NCBI RefSeq assembly: GCF_018343515.1
Contig: NZ_JAGYPD010000007.1
Span: 124,001-188,000, forward strand
DNA from: Bacillus sp. FJAT-50079
GTDB taxonomy: Bacteria > Bacillota > Bacilli > Bacillales > Bacillaceae_C
DNA: 64,000 nt
Direction of reading: 5' to 3'
Each line of letters opens with the position of its first letter. Position 1 is the first letter of the stretch. Below, one piece after another: positions 35,429-43,660 of this stretch. The translations under genes were made by a program, and so were the position numbers. Below the pieces are notes generated by a model, which saw nothing but the letters and a program-made list of their open reading frames with translations, was not told where the DNA came from and did no database searches.

Positions 35429-36889
35429 CTACTTTACGTTACCTAGTAGTTCTGTCTGGCTGCTATCTAATATGCCATTTTGAGGAATTTCAATTTGAAA
35501 ATGAGTTCCTTCTGACGAGCTTTCCACAATGCTAATATTTCCTAAGTGCTCTATGAATATCTTCTTTACAAAAGGCAAACCTAGTCCCATGCCTTTTTCT
35601 TTAAATGACATAAAAGGATCAAAGACACTATCCCAATTTTCCTGGGGTATTCCTTTTCCAGTGTCTATAAAATGAATAAGGATCGTGCCTTCATTTACTT
35701 CCGTTTTAATCGTGATATTTTTATTTTCTTTGTTGTTTGGAATGGCTTCAATACTATTATTAATTAAATTGATAAAAGCTTGTTCAAGGTTCGTTTTATT
35801 CACATATGCTTTAAGAGATTTGAAGTTATTCACAAACGTAATCTCTACATTATTTTTACGCAGCATTTCTTGAGTAAAGTCGATCGACTCTTGAATAACC
35901 GATTCTAAATCCTCAATTTTCAAGGTCACCTTTGATGAATTCATATATTTTACGTAATTGTTAACTAAATCTTCTAAATGTATAGAAGACCGATTGACCA
36001 TATCTAATAAACTTTTATCTTTATCGGATAAGGTTTCACTCTTCGTTAATAATTTAGAAAAACCACTAATAATCTGATTTGTATTTTTCACTTCATGAAT
36101 CAAACTTCCGGATAAATTTCCAAGATAGTCTAGCTTCCTCTGTCTCTCCATTAATTGATAATAATCGAGCTTGATATTCTCATTGAGCTTAATAAATTCC
36201 CGAACAATCAAGGTGGAGAAAGTGACGACTCCTATACTACTAGAAATACCCCCTGTTTCAGAAGAAAAATTCAGGAAACCTGATACGAATAATAAAATCG
36301 AATAGATACTAAAATTTCTCAAAAAGTATCTGATATTTACGTTCATGATTGTTTTTGAAATGATAAAAACTAGGGATTGGAAAAGGATAAAGCTGCCGAC
36401 ATGAATAATATAGATCCATGTGAGTGACCCGTATTCTGGAAAAAAATAATCGAGCGATGAATAAGTTTTCGTTAAATGAATGGCCTTTATGCCTAAAGGA
36501 GTCCAATTAATAATATAAACGATCGCACTCCAAATAATTAATACGTACAACGTTATGTTATTGAATAAAATCATCAAAATTTTGCTCAACCATTTATTTC
36601 CTTTTAGCATCGTCGGTTGTAATTTAATGATTGAATAAGCTACATAGAATACAACTGGAATAGAAAAAGTAGGCCCCATTCGAAATAACTTAAAAAGAAT
36701 AAGAATGATCTCCTCTTTTAACAAGCCTTCAAAGTATAGGATTCCTACATCGAATTGCCACAATGTGATCAAAAGCATATATATAACCAATCCGACAGAC
36801 AGTTTTGATTCTTTATAAAAGTTATGCATCGTTAGTGCTAAAACAATGGGAATTAATCCAATCGCACAGATTAGTAAGCCAATAATCAT
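35429..36889 (-). CDS. Membrane sensor histidine kinase
   Basis: 486 residues. About the first 240 form seven or eight hydrophobic helices without a recognised sensor domain. The kinase core follows: H-box GSLIHEVKNTNQIISGF, N-box QAFINLINNSIEAIPNN, G1 FIDTGKGIP, F-box and G2 KGMGLGLPFVKKI. The H-box resembles KinB/KinD-like sporulation kinases. No response regulator gene is adjacent. It lies 43 bases downstream of the ketoacyl-synthase-like gene on the same strand, so the two are probably cotranscribed. Confidence 0.85.
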   Translation of the reverse strand: MIIGLLICAIGLIPIVLALTMHNFYKESKLSVGLVIYMLLITLWQFDVGILYFEGLLKEEIILILFKLFRMGPTFSIPVVFYVAYSIIKLQPTMLKGNKWLSKILMILFNNITLYVLIIWSAIVYIINWTPLGIKAIHLTKTYSSLDYFFPEYGSLTWIYIIHVGSFILFQSLVFIISKTIMNVNIRYFLRNFSIYSILLFVSGFLNFSSETGGISSSIGVVTFSTLIVREFIKLNENIKLDYYQLMERQRKLDYLGNLSGSLIHEVKNTNQIISGFSKLLTKSETLSDKDKSLLDMVNRSSIHLEDLVNNYVKYMNSSKVTLKIEDLESVIQESIDFTQEMLRKNNVEITFVNNFKSLKAYVNKTNLEQAFINLINNSIEAIPNNKENKNITIKTEVNEGTILIHFIDTGKGIPQENWDSVFDPFMSFKEKGMGLGLPFVKKIFIEHLGNISIVESSSEGTHFQIEIPQNGILDSSQTELLGNVK

Positions 36890-36932
36890 AGACCTTCACT
36901 TCTTTCTGCTTGGCTCATACTGGTTTGGTTAT

Positions 36933-38120
36933 TTAATATTTTTTTACATAGGCACATGCGTTGTTTCCAGCATGACCATGATTTGTAATGGCAACTTCTT
37001 TGATTTCTTGGTATTTTGTTTCAGTAACGATATTCATGTCTTCAAAGCCATTTTTTGACGTTCGTATCGTCGGTGGAATGAAGTCGTACTGAACACTCAA
37101 GAAGGAGGAGATGACCTGCAATATGCCAACTACACCAAAGGGGTTTCCATACATGCTCTTAATGGATGAATAAGGTATTTGATGATTAAATAGTAATTTG
37201 GAACATTTGTATTCTATCTGATCATGTGTTCCTATGCCAAGAGCCTGACTATTAATATAGTCTGGTTGACGCCCTGTAATGATTTCCTTTAATGCATTAA
37301 GCATTTGTTCCCCTGTCTCATCTATGGAAAAGATATCTATCCCATCATTATTTGAAACGACTTCAACCATTTCTCCTTTAATATGTGCAGCTCGATGAAC
37401 GGCATCTTCTTCTCTCTCTAATATAATAGCACCCGCTGCTTCAGCCATCGCAAATCCTTTGCTATTTTTATTAAATGGAACAGCCCCTTCATCAAGTGAT
37501 TGATTAAGTGGCAAAGATCTCGTTTTGGCAAAAGCGTACGTTGTTGCTTGTGTAATGGGGCTATCTGTCCCACCAACAATCGCTACATCTACTTTCCCGC
37601 TTCTTAAATAAAGAAGGGCTTCCTCAATCGCTTCTAAACTTGAAGTACAAGCAGTTGTAATGGTTTTTGTAATTCCATTTATTCCTATGGAGCGAGCAAT
37701 AGCAGCTGTAATACTGTGGTAATTGGCATAATGGGAAAATGTAATGGGAATGGACCGATAATCTCCTCTTTTTCCATGTTCAATCGAATCTTGAAATATT
37801 TTCTCACCAGATGCTCCTAGTGATGTACCGATAAAAAGTCCTACTTTTTTATTTTTTAAATCGATTTGAGCAGATTTTACCGCTTCTCTAGTAGCGGCGA
37901 TTCCTAATTTTGTTACTCTTGGAAGCCGTTTTAGTTTAGGATCTATTTCATAATCCTCAAGCTCTTTTTTTATTAAACCAACGATGTTTGTTTCGTTTTT
38001 AGGACCGCTCTGCTCTACAATTTCCAATGAACATACGCCATTTTTGAGATTAAATAGAAATGCTTCAATATTTTTTGTATTTGGAGCCATAATCCCATAT
38101 CCAGTACAAACTACCTTCAT
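36933..38120 (-). CDS. Beta-ketoacyl-synthase-like protein lacking both catalytic histidines
   Basis: 395 residues with the FabF/thiolase fold. The nucleophile C158 (TTACTSSLEA) and lysine K321 (SSIKSM) are kept. However, where FabF has NAHGT this protein has NSQAL (Q292), and where FabF has TGH it has YGN (N326); the C-terminal GFGG block reads GHAGN. Decarboxylative condensation would be impaired, so it may be an acyltransferase, a chain-length-factor-like partner or a binding protein. AAGGAGAA precedes the ATG. The gene is coupled to a membrane histidine kinase. Confidence 0.82.
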   Translation of the reverse strand: MKVVCTGYGIMAPNTKNIEAFLFNLKNGVCSLEIVEQSGPKNETNIVGLIKKELEDYEIDPKLKRLPRVTKLGIAATREAVKSAQIDLKNKKVGLFIGTSLGASGEKIFQDSIEHGKRGDYRSIPITFSHYANYHSITAAIARSIGINGITKTITTACTSSLEAIEEALLYLRSGKVDVAIVGGTDSPITQATTYAFAKTRSLPLNQSLDEGAVPFNKNSKGFAMAEAAGAIILEREEDAVHRAAHIKGEMVEVVSNNDGIDIFSIDETGEQMLNALKEIITGRQPDYINSQALGIGTHDQIEYKCSKLLFNHQIPYSSIKSMYGNPFGVVGILQVISSFLSVQYDFIPPTIRTSKNGFEDMNIVTETKYQEIKEVAITNHGHAGNNACAYVKKY

Positions 38121-38138
38121 GCTAATTCTCCTTATTTG

Positions 38139-38174
38139 AGTATTTTTGACTATATAATTATATCAGATATACTC
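38139..38174 (-). promoter_or_regulatory. Palindromic promoter region of the ketoacyl-synthase-like gene
   Basis: The inverted repeat GAGTAT ... ATACTC encloses a second palindrome, ATATAATTATAT (38152-38163). On the minus strand TATAAT motifs lie here, about 20-30 bases before the start codon. It is likely a promoter with an operator, but no good -35 was found. Confidence 0.35.
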
Positions 38175-38410
38175 AATATTCCCTATTGCTAAATGCAGGT
38201 CAGTTTGTATTGAATGAGCGGTAAATGGTGGCTTCCTTATCTTCATATTTATAATAATAAAGAAGACTTTTGTTGGTATCAACTTCATATTGTACTAGGA
38301 ATGCAGTCAATTGGTAAGAGGGAATAGTGCATTTCTATAAAATGGAATAATAGGAGTGATTGTTTTAAAAAATAATAAAAAGAAGTAAGCTTTTTAAGCA
38401 TTGTAAAATA
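38175..38410. other. Intergenic gap upstream of the ketoacyl-synthase-like gene
   Basis: About 235 A+T-rich bases in which I see no gene, repeat or structured RNA. Confidence 0.55.
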
Positions 38411-38440
38411 AAAAAAGTGTGCAAATTTTGCACACTTTTC
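38411..38440. terminator. Bidirectional terminator beside the YjzC-like gene
   Basis: AAAAGTGTGCAAA (38413-38425) pairs with TTTGCACACTTTT (38427-38439), A-rich before and T-rich after, next to the stop of the minus-strand gene. Confidence 0.85.
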
Positions 38441-38441
38441 A

Positions 38442-38654
38442 TTACTTCGCTAACATCCACATATGTTGGCGTTCTTTTTTCGTTTCTTCGCCTTTATGTG
38501 TAAGTGTTACTGTGTAAGTTTTTGCGTTAGGCAATTTATCGCCTTGTTGTAATTCTACACGTTGAGCGTCCTTTACTTTTCCGCCGCCGTGTCCTACTTC
38601 TACATAAGTGCCAGCAACTGGTGCTGTTTCACCTGATTTTAAAAATTGATTCAT
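38442..38654 (-). CDS. YjzC-family small protein
   Basis: 70 residues. The segment SGETAPVAGTYVEVG and the following VKDAQRVELQQGDKLP align with the YjzC family (GEKAPNNGVYVEIG...GDRFP) of Bacilli. The family is widespread and uncharacterised; the C-terminal 20 residues are basic. Start set at the ATG read from 38654, 8 bases after GAGGG. It is monocistronic with a strong terminator. Confidence 0.75.
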   Translation of the reverse strand: MNQFLKSGETAPVAGTYVEVGHGGGKVKDAQRVELQQGDKLPNAKTYTVTLTHKGEETKKERQHMWMLAK

Positions 38655-38767
38655 TTGAAATTCCCTCACTTTGAATGTATTGCAAAACATATAAACCGAT
38701 TATAACAAAGAAACAAGGTAAATTGCCAATTGGAATGAAAAAAAGTAAACTTTTTGTAAAAAAATCT

Positions 38768-39556
38768 TTAGTCTACAAGTCCGATCGATTGCAATCCATT
38801 AAAAATCCCCGAATCTGTTACTGCGGTCGTTTTTCGATTGCCATATGCAAATAAGTCAGGATGCCCATTTCCCATAACAAAACCTTCACCGACCGTTGAT
38901 AGCATTTCTTTATCATTCATCCCATCTCCAAATGCAATGGTCGCTGCTATTGGGATAGGGATATGTCCGATTATTTTTTGAATAGCTTCTCCCTTATTGA
39001 CCGTATCTCGGATCACATCATAGCAATCCCGGAGACCATCGACATTTACTTGGGCAAAATGATAGCTAGGATCGCCTTCGTAAAGACGAGAGTCCCCATC
39101 ATTCAGATGGATCAAAGTAGCACCGAGAATTTGGTCGGCAATCTCGTCGTGATATTGATCATTATGCTTCATTTGGAACTTTTCAATGAAGTTCCTTACA
39201 GATGGTACATCCAAGTTTGTAAAAAAATTTTTCTCATTTGTATATAAAACAATTTCATGTCCATGCTTTTGTGCGATATTTATAAATTCTCGCACCGTTT
39301 CAGCTGACATTGGTTCATGTACAATCGTTTGCTCTTTATAAATAGCAAGTGCGCCATTATATCCAATAAAGGAATGGATATTTAGTTCCTCAGCTAAGTC
39401 TGTGATTTCGTGAATCGGTCTTCCTGTCGCCAAAAACACTTCTATGCCCCGCTTCTGAACTTGCAAAATCGCATCTTTTGTTGATAAATCATACGTATGA
39501 TCGGGCTTTAAGATCGTTCCGTCAATATCTAAAAACAAAGCTTTATAATTCGTCAT
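38768..39556 (-). CDS. Cof-type HAD-IIB phosphatase
   Basis: 262 residues. Motif I DIDGT (D10 and D12), motif II ATGRP, and motifs III/IV IAFGDGMNDKEML are all present, with a C2-type cap domain between. These enzymes dephosphorylate sugar phosphates or flavin-like compounds in the cytosol. The substrate cannot be told from sequence. TTGGAGGA precedes the start. Confidence 0.88.
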   Translation of the reverse strand: MTNYKALFLDIDGTILKPDHTYDLSTKDAILQVQKRGIEVFLATGRPIHEITDLAEELNIHSFIGYNGALAIYKEQTIVHEPMSAETVREFINIAQKHGHEIVLYTNEKNFFTNLDVPSVRNFIEKFQMKHNDQYHDEIADQILGATLIHLNDGDSRLYEGDPSYHFAQVNVDGLRDCYDVIRDTVNKGEAIQKIIGHIPIPIAATIAFGDGMNDKEMLSTVGEGFVMGNGHPDLFAYGNRKTTAVTDSGIFNGLQSIGLVD

Positions 39557-39684
39557 TTATTAATCCTCCAAGTAAACAATAATATAAGTGTACCATATGC
39601 GAACAGCGGGTTAAAATCGGTTCAATTCTAAGTTTACCGTTTTTCAACATAGCCCTTAGCCTGGAATATTGATTTTAGCAGATC

Positions 39685-39828
39685 GTTGATTGTAGCGGCA
39701 GGAGCGAATATAGGAACGAAGCCTAAGGTCGCCACATCGTGTGGCAACGGCTTAGTGACCAACATCCTGTTGGCCTGAGGAGCTCACGACCCGCCCGCGG
39801 AAAGCGTCCCCTAGAGCGAATAATCAAC
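39685..39828. repeat. Dispersed intergenic repeat with inverted ends
   Basis: GTTGATT (39685-39691) and AATCAAC (39822-39828) form inverted ends. Inside are two small hairpins, GCCACA-TCG-TGTGGC and CCAACA-TCC-TGTTGG, and the segment CCCGCCCGCGGAAAGCGTCC, a pattern common in Bacillus intergenic repeats. No coding capacity. Confidence 0.65.
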
Positions 39829-39870
39829 AGTAATCTGAAGTAGATCCTCTCCTTTTAAAAGACTTAAAAT

Positions 39871-39907
39871 AGGTATCCAAAAATGCAATTTTTGGATGCC
39901 TGTTTTC
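39871..39907 (+). terminator. Orphan terminator upstream of the aldo/keto reductase
   Basis: AGGTATCCAAAAAT (39871-39884) pairs with ATTTTTGGATGCCT (39888-39901) with one G-U, followed by GTTTTC. No plus-strand gene lies before it, so it may stop transcription from the repeat region or belong to a lost gene. Confidence 0.6.
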
Positions 39908-39954
39908 ATAAAAAGGTCAAGCTTTATTTTGGGGTAAACTTAAGGTTCAATCCT

Positions 39955-39983
39955 TTGACAACGCTTTCCAAAATGAAGATGAT
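39955..39983 (+). promoter_or_regulatory. Promoter of the aldo/keto reductase with overlapping cre
   Basis: TTGACA (39955-39960), 17-base spacer, GATGAT (39978-39983). The -35 is embedded in TGACAACGCTTTCC (39956-39969), which fits the cre consensus at all but the last fixed base, so CcpA could block the promoter. Confidence 0.55.
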
Positions 39984-40019
39984 AGAAGAGAGGAAAAACG
40001 AGAAAGGGAGAGATGAAAA

Positions 40020-40964
40020 ATGAAATACCGTCGATTAGGTCGCTCGGGACTAAAAGTGAGCGAAGTAAGCTTAGGAAGCTGGCTTACATATGGGAAATCA
40101 GTGGAAGATAATGTTGCGGAGAAGACGATACATAAAGCATATGAACTAGGCATTAACTTCTTTGACTCTGCTAATGTGTATGAACGTGGAGAAGGCGAGA
40201 AAGTAATGGCAAAAGCGTTGAAAGAGTATGCAAGGGAGTCTTATGTCATTACAACAAAGGCATTTTGGCCAATGGGGGATGGGCCTAATGATCGCGGATT
40301 ATCACGTAAGCATGTATACGAACAGGTGCATAATAGCTTAAAGCGAATGAATCTAGATTATGTCGACATCTTTTACTGCCATCGCTATGATCCGGAGACA
40401 CCAGTTGATGAAACCCTTCGTGTCATTGATGATTTAATTCGCCAAGGAAAAGTGTTGTATGCAGGAGTAAGTGAGTGGACTGCGGCTCAAATCGAGGAAG
40501 CGGTTGGAGTGGCAGATAAATATTTACTTGATCGCATCGTTGTCAATCAACCGCAATATAGTATGCTTAATCGTTATATCGAAAAAGAGGTACTGCCAGT
40601 ATCTAGTAAATATGGAATTTCACAAGTTGTCTGGTCTCCGCTCGCGCAAGGAATGTTGACTGGAAAATATAAAGATGGAAAAATTCCAGAAAATAGCCGT
40701 GCAGCAAACGATACAATTAATACATCTGTGAAAAATTTTCTTACAGAAGAAAATCTTAAAAAGGTCCAGCAATTGGGCAAATTAGCTGAAGAGCTTAATA
40801 CAACATTGCCTGCCCTTGCAATTGCTTGGATTTTACGTCAGCCTAATGTGGCGAGTGCGCTTGTAGGTGCAAGTCGTCCGGAACAAATTGAGGCAAATGT
40901 AAAGGGAAGCGAACTGGAATTGAAAACAGAAGTCATTGAGAAAATTGAAGGAATTTTAGCGTAA
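40020..40964 (+). CDS. Aldo/keto reductase (Kv-beta/YghZ-like)
   Basis: 314-residue NADPH-dependent oxidoreductase with a TIM barrel. The start MKYRRLGRSGLKVSEVSLGSW, the active-site segment NFFDSANVYERGEGEKV (catalytic Asp and Tyr), TTKAFWPMG (Lys) and YCHRYDPETP (His) are clear; GASRPEQIEANV near the end contacts the cofactor. It reduces aldehydes or ketones. Monocistronic, possibly under catabolite repression. Confidence 0.88.
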   Translation: MKYRRLGRSGLKVSEVSLGSWLTYGKSVEDNVAEKTIHKAYELGINFFDSANVYERGEGEKVMAKALKEYARESYVITTKAFWPMGDGPNDRGLSRKHVYEQVHNSLKRMNLDYVDIFYCHRYDPETPVDETLRVIDDLIRQGKVLYAGVSEWTAAQIEEAVGVADKYLLDRIVVNQPQYSMLNRYIEKEVLPVSSKYGISQVVWSPLAQGMLTGKYKDGKIPENSRAANDTINTSVKNFLTEENLKKVQQLGKLAEELNTTLPALAIAWILRQPNVASALVGASRPEQIEANVKGSELELKTEVIEKIEGILA

Positions 40965-40986
40965 ATCATGGATTTAATCATAATTC

Positions 40987-41018
40987 AGCCTCTGTATTAA
41001 TCGTACAGAGGCTAATTT
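40987..41018 (+). terminator. Terminator after the aldo/keto reductase
   Basis: AGCCTCTGTA (40987-40996) pairs with TACAGAGGCT (41004-41013), followed by AATTTTAT. Confidence 0.75.
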
Positions 41019-41055
41019 TATATTTGTCACATATACCTTGTGAAAAAAGTACGTG

Positions 41056-41232
41056 TAAAAACGTTTCCAACATTTAAATAAAAGGCATTGACTGAAAAAA
41101 AATTGAGTGCTATGATGCATCTAATTAGTTTGTTTGGTAGTCAAATAAATTATACATAGGTAAAGTCGAGGTGCTTGTGTATTTGAAGAAGATAATGATT
41201 CGAAATGTAAGCAGTTACTGTAAGCGTTTTGT
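41056..41232 (+). promoter_or_regulatory. Symporter promoter with XylR-like operator and two cre candidates
   Basis: TTGACT (41088-41093), 17-base spacer, TATGAT (41111-41116). At 41125-41151 the sequence TTAGTTTGTTTG-GTAGT-CAAATAAATT matches the left half of the B. subtilis xyl operator (TTAGTTTGTTTG) and forms an imperfect dyad just past the start site. Candidate cre sites are TAAAAACGTTTCCA (41056-41069) and TGTAAGCGTTTTGT (41219-41232), two mismatches each. Together they suggest xyloside induction with catabolite repression. Confidence 0.6.
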
Positions 41233-41336
41233 TTAGAGTAGAAGGGCTGAATAGTAATGACGGTGTAAATATCATAATATTCGTAATTTTGAAAAGGAAT
41301 TCAACTATTGCGTAAATAGCTAATGGAGGGGTAAAA

Positions 41337-42743
41337 ATGGCTCAACCAGTAAGTCAATTTGAACAAGAGATGATACATAACAAACCTGAATTTAGAAAAT
41401 TTGGTATGCGGGATAAAGTAGGTTATTTATTTGGTGATTTTGGTAACGATTTCTTCTTTATTCTTGTCGCTTCATTTTTAATGGTTTACTATACAGATGT
41501 TTTTCATATTAATGCAGCTACTGTTGGGACCCTCTTTTTTGTTGCTCGATTATGGGATGCGGTTGCGGATGTGACATGGGGGCGTTTCATCGATACGAGA
41601 AAACCAAGTAAACATGGGAAATTTAAACCGTGGATTTTTAGAATGTCCTTCCCACTCGTTATTTCCGGTGTATTAATGTTTGTAAAGATTCCGGGAATGT
41701 CAGATGGTTTTTATTTAGCTTATGCTTTTGTTACTTACATTCTTTGGGGAACTTTATATAGTACAGTCAATATCCCTTATGGTTCAATGGCGTCTGTCAT
41801 TACGAGTGACCCAGTTGAACGTACATCTTTATCTACTTTTAGAGCAATGGGCGCAGTTCTGGCTGGATTAATTATTAATGTAGGGGGACCATTGCTGTTA
41901 TTTACAAATAATAAGGCAGATGCAAATGGTTTTCTACTAGCGGCAATTATTTTTGGTTTTCTTTCTATCTCTTGTTATATGGCATGTTATAAATTATCGA
42001 CTGAACGGATTGTTGCACCTGAAAGGGAAAAACAAAAAGGGAATTTAAAAAAGACAGTAAAAGGGATGGCTAAAAACAAGCCTTTAATATGGATCTTAAT
42101 TATTTCATTAACCTTTATGGTCTGTTTTATGCTACTTGGTGCAGTAAACGTCTATTTGTTTAAAGATTATTTCAGTAACGCAAAAGCATTGAGCTTGGTT
42201 GGGCTAACTCAAACTGGTGCTACCGTCCTTGCCTTGCCGCTTGTAAGACCACTGGTAGCGAAGTTCGGTAAAAAGGAACTTGCCGCGGCGGGATTGTTAT
42301 TAGCTGGTATTGTATATGGCCTTTTATACTTTTTACCAAAATTAACGGCGATTGAATTTATCATTATCATGACTGTAGGTAAATTTGGATATGCGTTTTT
42401 CAACTTGGTTATCTGGGCGTTTGTAACAGATGTGATTGATTACCATGAATATATAACAGGTTTACGAGAGGATGGGACTGTATATTCCGTCTATTCATTT
42501 GCTCGTAAAGTAGGACAAGCGATTGCAGGCGGTATCGGTGGTATTGCAATAGCGGCAGTTGGTTATGATGTCACCCGTGAAGTGCAAACGCAAGGTGCGC
42601 TGGATGGTATTCATGCCTTAGCCACTTTATTGCCTGCTATCATCTTTTTAGCTTTATTTTTGATGTTAGTATTTCTATATCCATTGAACAAGAAGCGAAC
42701 ACTTCAACTAGCTGTTGAATTAAAAGACAGAAGAAAGTCATAA
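41337..42743 (+). CDS. GPH-family sugar:cation symporter (XynP-like)
   Basis: 468 residues, 12 membrane helices. GPH/MFS_2 features: GDFGNDFFFILVASFLMVYYTDVF in the first helices, then the loop WGRFIDTRKPSKHGKFKPWI and INIPYGSM-type segment (VNIPYGSMASVITSDP). It imports glycosides with Na+ or H+. The xylO-like operator points to beta-xylosides, as for B. subtilis XynP, but no xylosidase or xylR is nearby, so the substrate is uncertain. GGAGGGG before ATG. Confidence 0.85.
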   Translation: MAQPVSQFEQEMIHNKPEFRKFGMRDKVGYLFGDFGNDFFFILVASFLMVYYTDVFHINAATVGTLFFVARLWDAVADVTWGRFIDTRKPSKHGKFKPWIFRMSFPLVISGVLMFVKIPGMSDGFYLAYAFVTYILWGTLYSTVNIPYGSMASVITSDPVERTSLSTFRAMGAVLAGLIINVGGPLLLFTNNKADANGFLLAAIIFGFLSISCYMACYKLSTERIVAPEREKQKGNLKKTVKGMAKNKPLIWILIISLTFMVCFMLLGAVNVYLFKDYFSNAKALSLVGLTQTGATVLALPLVRPLVAKFGKKELAAAGLLLAGIVYGLLYFLPKLTAIEFIIIMTVGKFGYAFFNLVIWAFVTDVIDYHEYITGLREDGTVYSVYSFARKVGQAIAGGIGGIAIAAVGYDVTREVQTQGALDGIHALATLLPAIIFLALFLMLVFLYPLNKKRTLQLAVELKDRRKS

Positions 42744-42772
42744 ACAAGAAGAAGCGAAGATATATGTAACGT

Positions 42773-42818
42773 AGCGATCCATTCCTTCATTTTATCGAGG
42801 AAAGGATCGCTATTTTCT
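42773..42818 (+). terminator. Terminator after the symporter gene
   Basis: AGCGATCC (42773-42780) pairs with GGATCGCT (42804-42811), followed by ATTTTC. Confidence 0.7.
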
Positions 42819-42868
42819 TCTGTATAATGATGCTCTATCGGTGCTGCCAAAGAAGCAGAAAGATGAAA

Positions 42869-42932
42869 TGTCAAAAAATTTTCGATTCAGTAAAAATAGT
42901 GCATTTGATTACGCTTTCATTTTACATACAAT
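42869..42932 (+). promoter_or_regulatory. Regulon promoter 1 (DUF624-permease operon)
   Basis: Half-sites TGTCAA (42869-42874) and AGTAAA (42889-42894), 20 bases apart, then 32 bases to -10 TACAAT (42927-42932). Same 64-base layout as five other promoters in this window. The -35 region is not consensus, as expected for an activated promoter. Confidence 0.7.
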
Positions 42933-42967
42933 GAGGATAAGCCCAATGAGTAGGGAGGTTATTGTTC

Positions 42968-43627
42968 GTGAACAGTCGATTTTTAACGACCGTAAATCAT
43001 GCTTGTGATTGGATTCTTACATTGCTCTATTTAAATTTCCTCTGGATTGTTTTTACTCTAGCCGGATTCGTTGTCGGGGGTATATTTCCAGCCACGGTCT
43101 CTCTGTTTTCAATTATGAAAAATTCAGTTCGTGGTGATGAACGAGGGTCGATCTTTAAGTCCTTCTGGTCCGTTTATAAACAGGAATTTCTAAGAGCAAA
43201 TCGTTTAGGATATACATTGGTTTTTATAGCTGTCGTTTTATATTACGATTGGCTATTTACAAATGTTGTTGGTGGAACAATCGGTATGGTTGCAAAAGGC
43301 ATTTTATTAGGTTGTGTATTCTTATTTGGAATAACAGTTGTTTATATTTTTCCTGTTTATTTACAAGCAGGAGGAAAGGTTTTTGCTTCTATTAAATCGG
43401 CATTCCTCATTGCAATAACGTATCCGATTCATACGATGATTATGTTTATTTCCATTTTCTCTTTATGCGTCGTTTTCATCCTTCTGCCAATGGCAGGTTA
43501 CCTGTTTGCAACGAGTGGTTTATGTTGGGTAATTACGTTTTTCTCTCTCCATCTATTCCGAAAGATTGAAAAGCAAGCAGAAGAAATGCAGGAACGCAAA
43601 AAGAGGCAGTTAGCAACAAATCATTAA
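42968..43627 (+). CDS. DUF624-family membrane protein (YesL-like)
   Basis: 219 residues with about five membrane helices; LNFLWIVFTLAGFVVGGIFPAT is the DUF624 signature region. YesL/YteU-type proteins are found with YesM/YesN systems and CUT1 transporters for plant polysaccharide fragments, as here, but their role is unknown. The start is GTG 42968, 9 bases after GGGAGG; the TTG at 42962 is too close to it. Confidence 0.82.
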   Translation: MNSRFLTTVNHACDWILTLLYLNFLWIVFTLAGFVVGGIFPATVSLFSIMKNSVRGDERGSIFKSFWSVYKQEFLRANRLGYTLVFIAVVLYYDWLFTNVVGGTIGMVAKGILLGCVFLFGITVVYIFPVYLQAGGKVFASIKSAFLIAITYPIHTMIMFISIFSLCVVFILLPMAGYLFATSGLCWVITFFSLHLFRKIEKQAEEMQERKKRQLATNH

Positions 43628-43660
43628 ATGTAGTCATACAAAATAAGAGAGGTGTAACAA

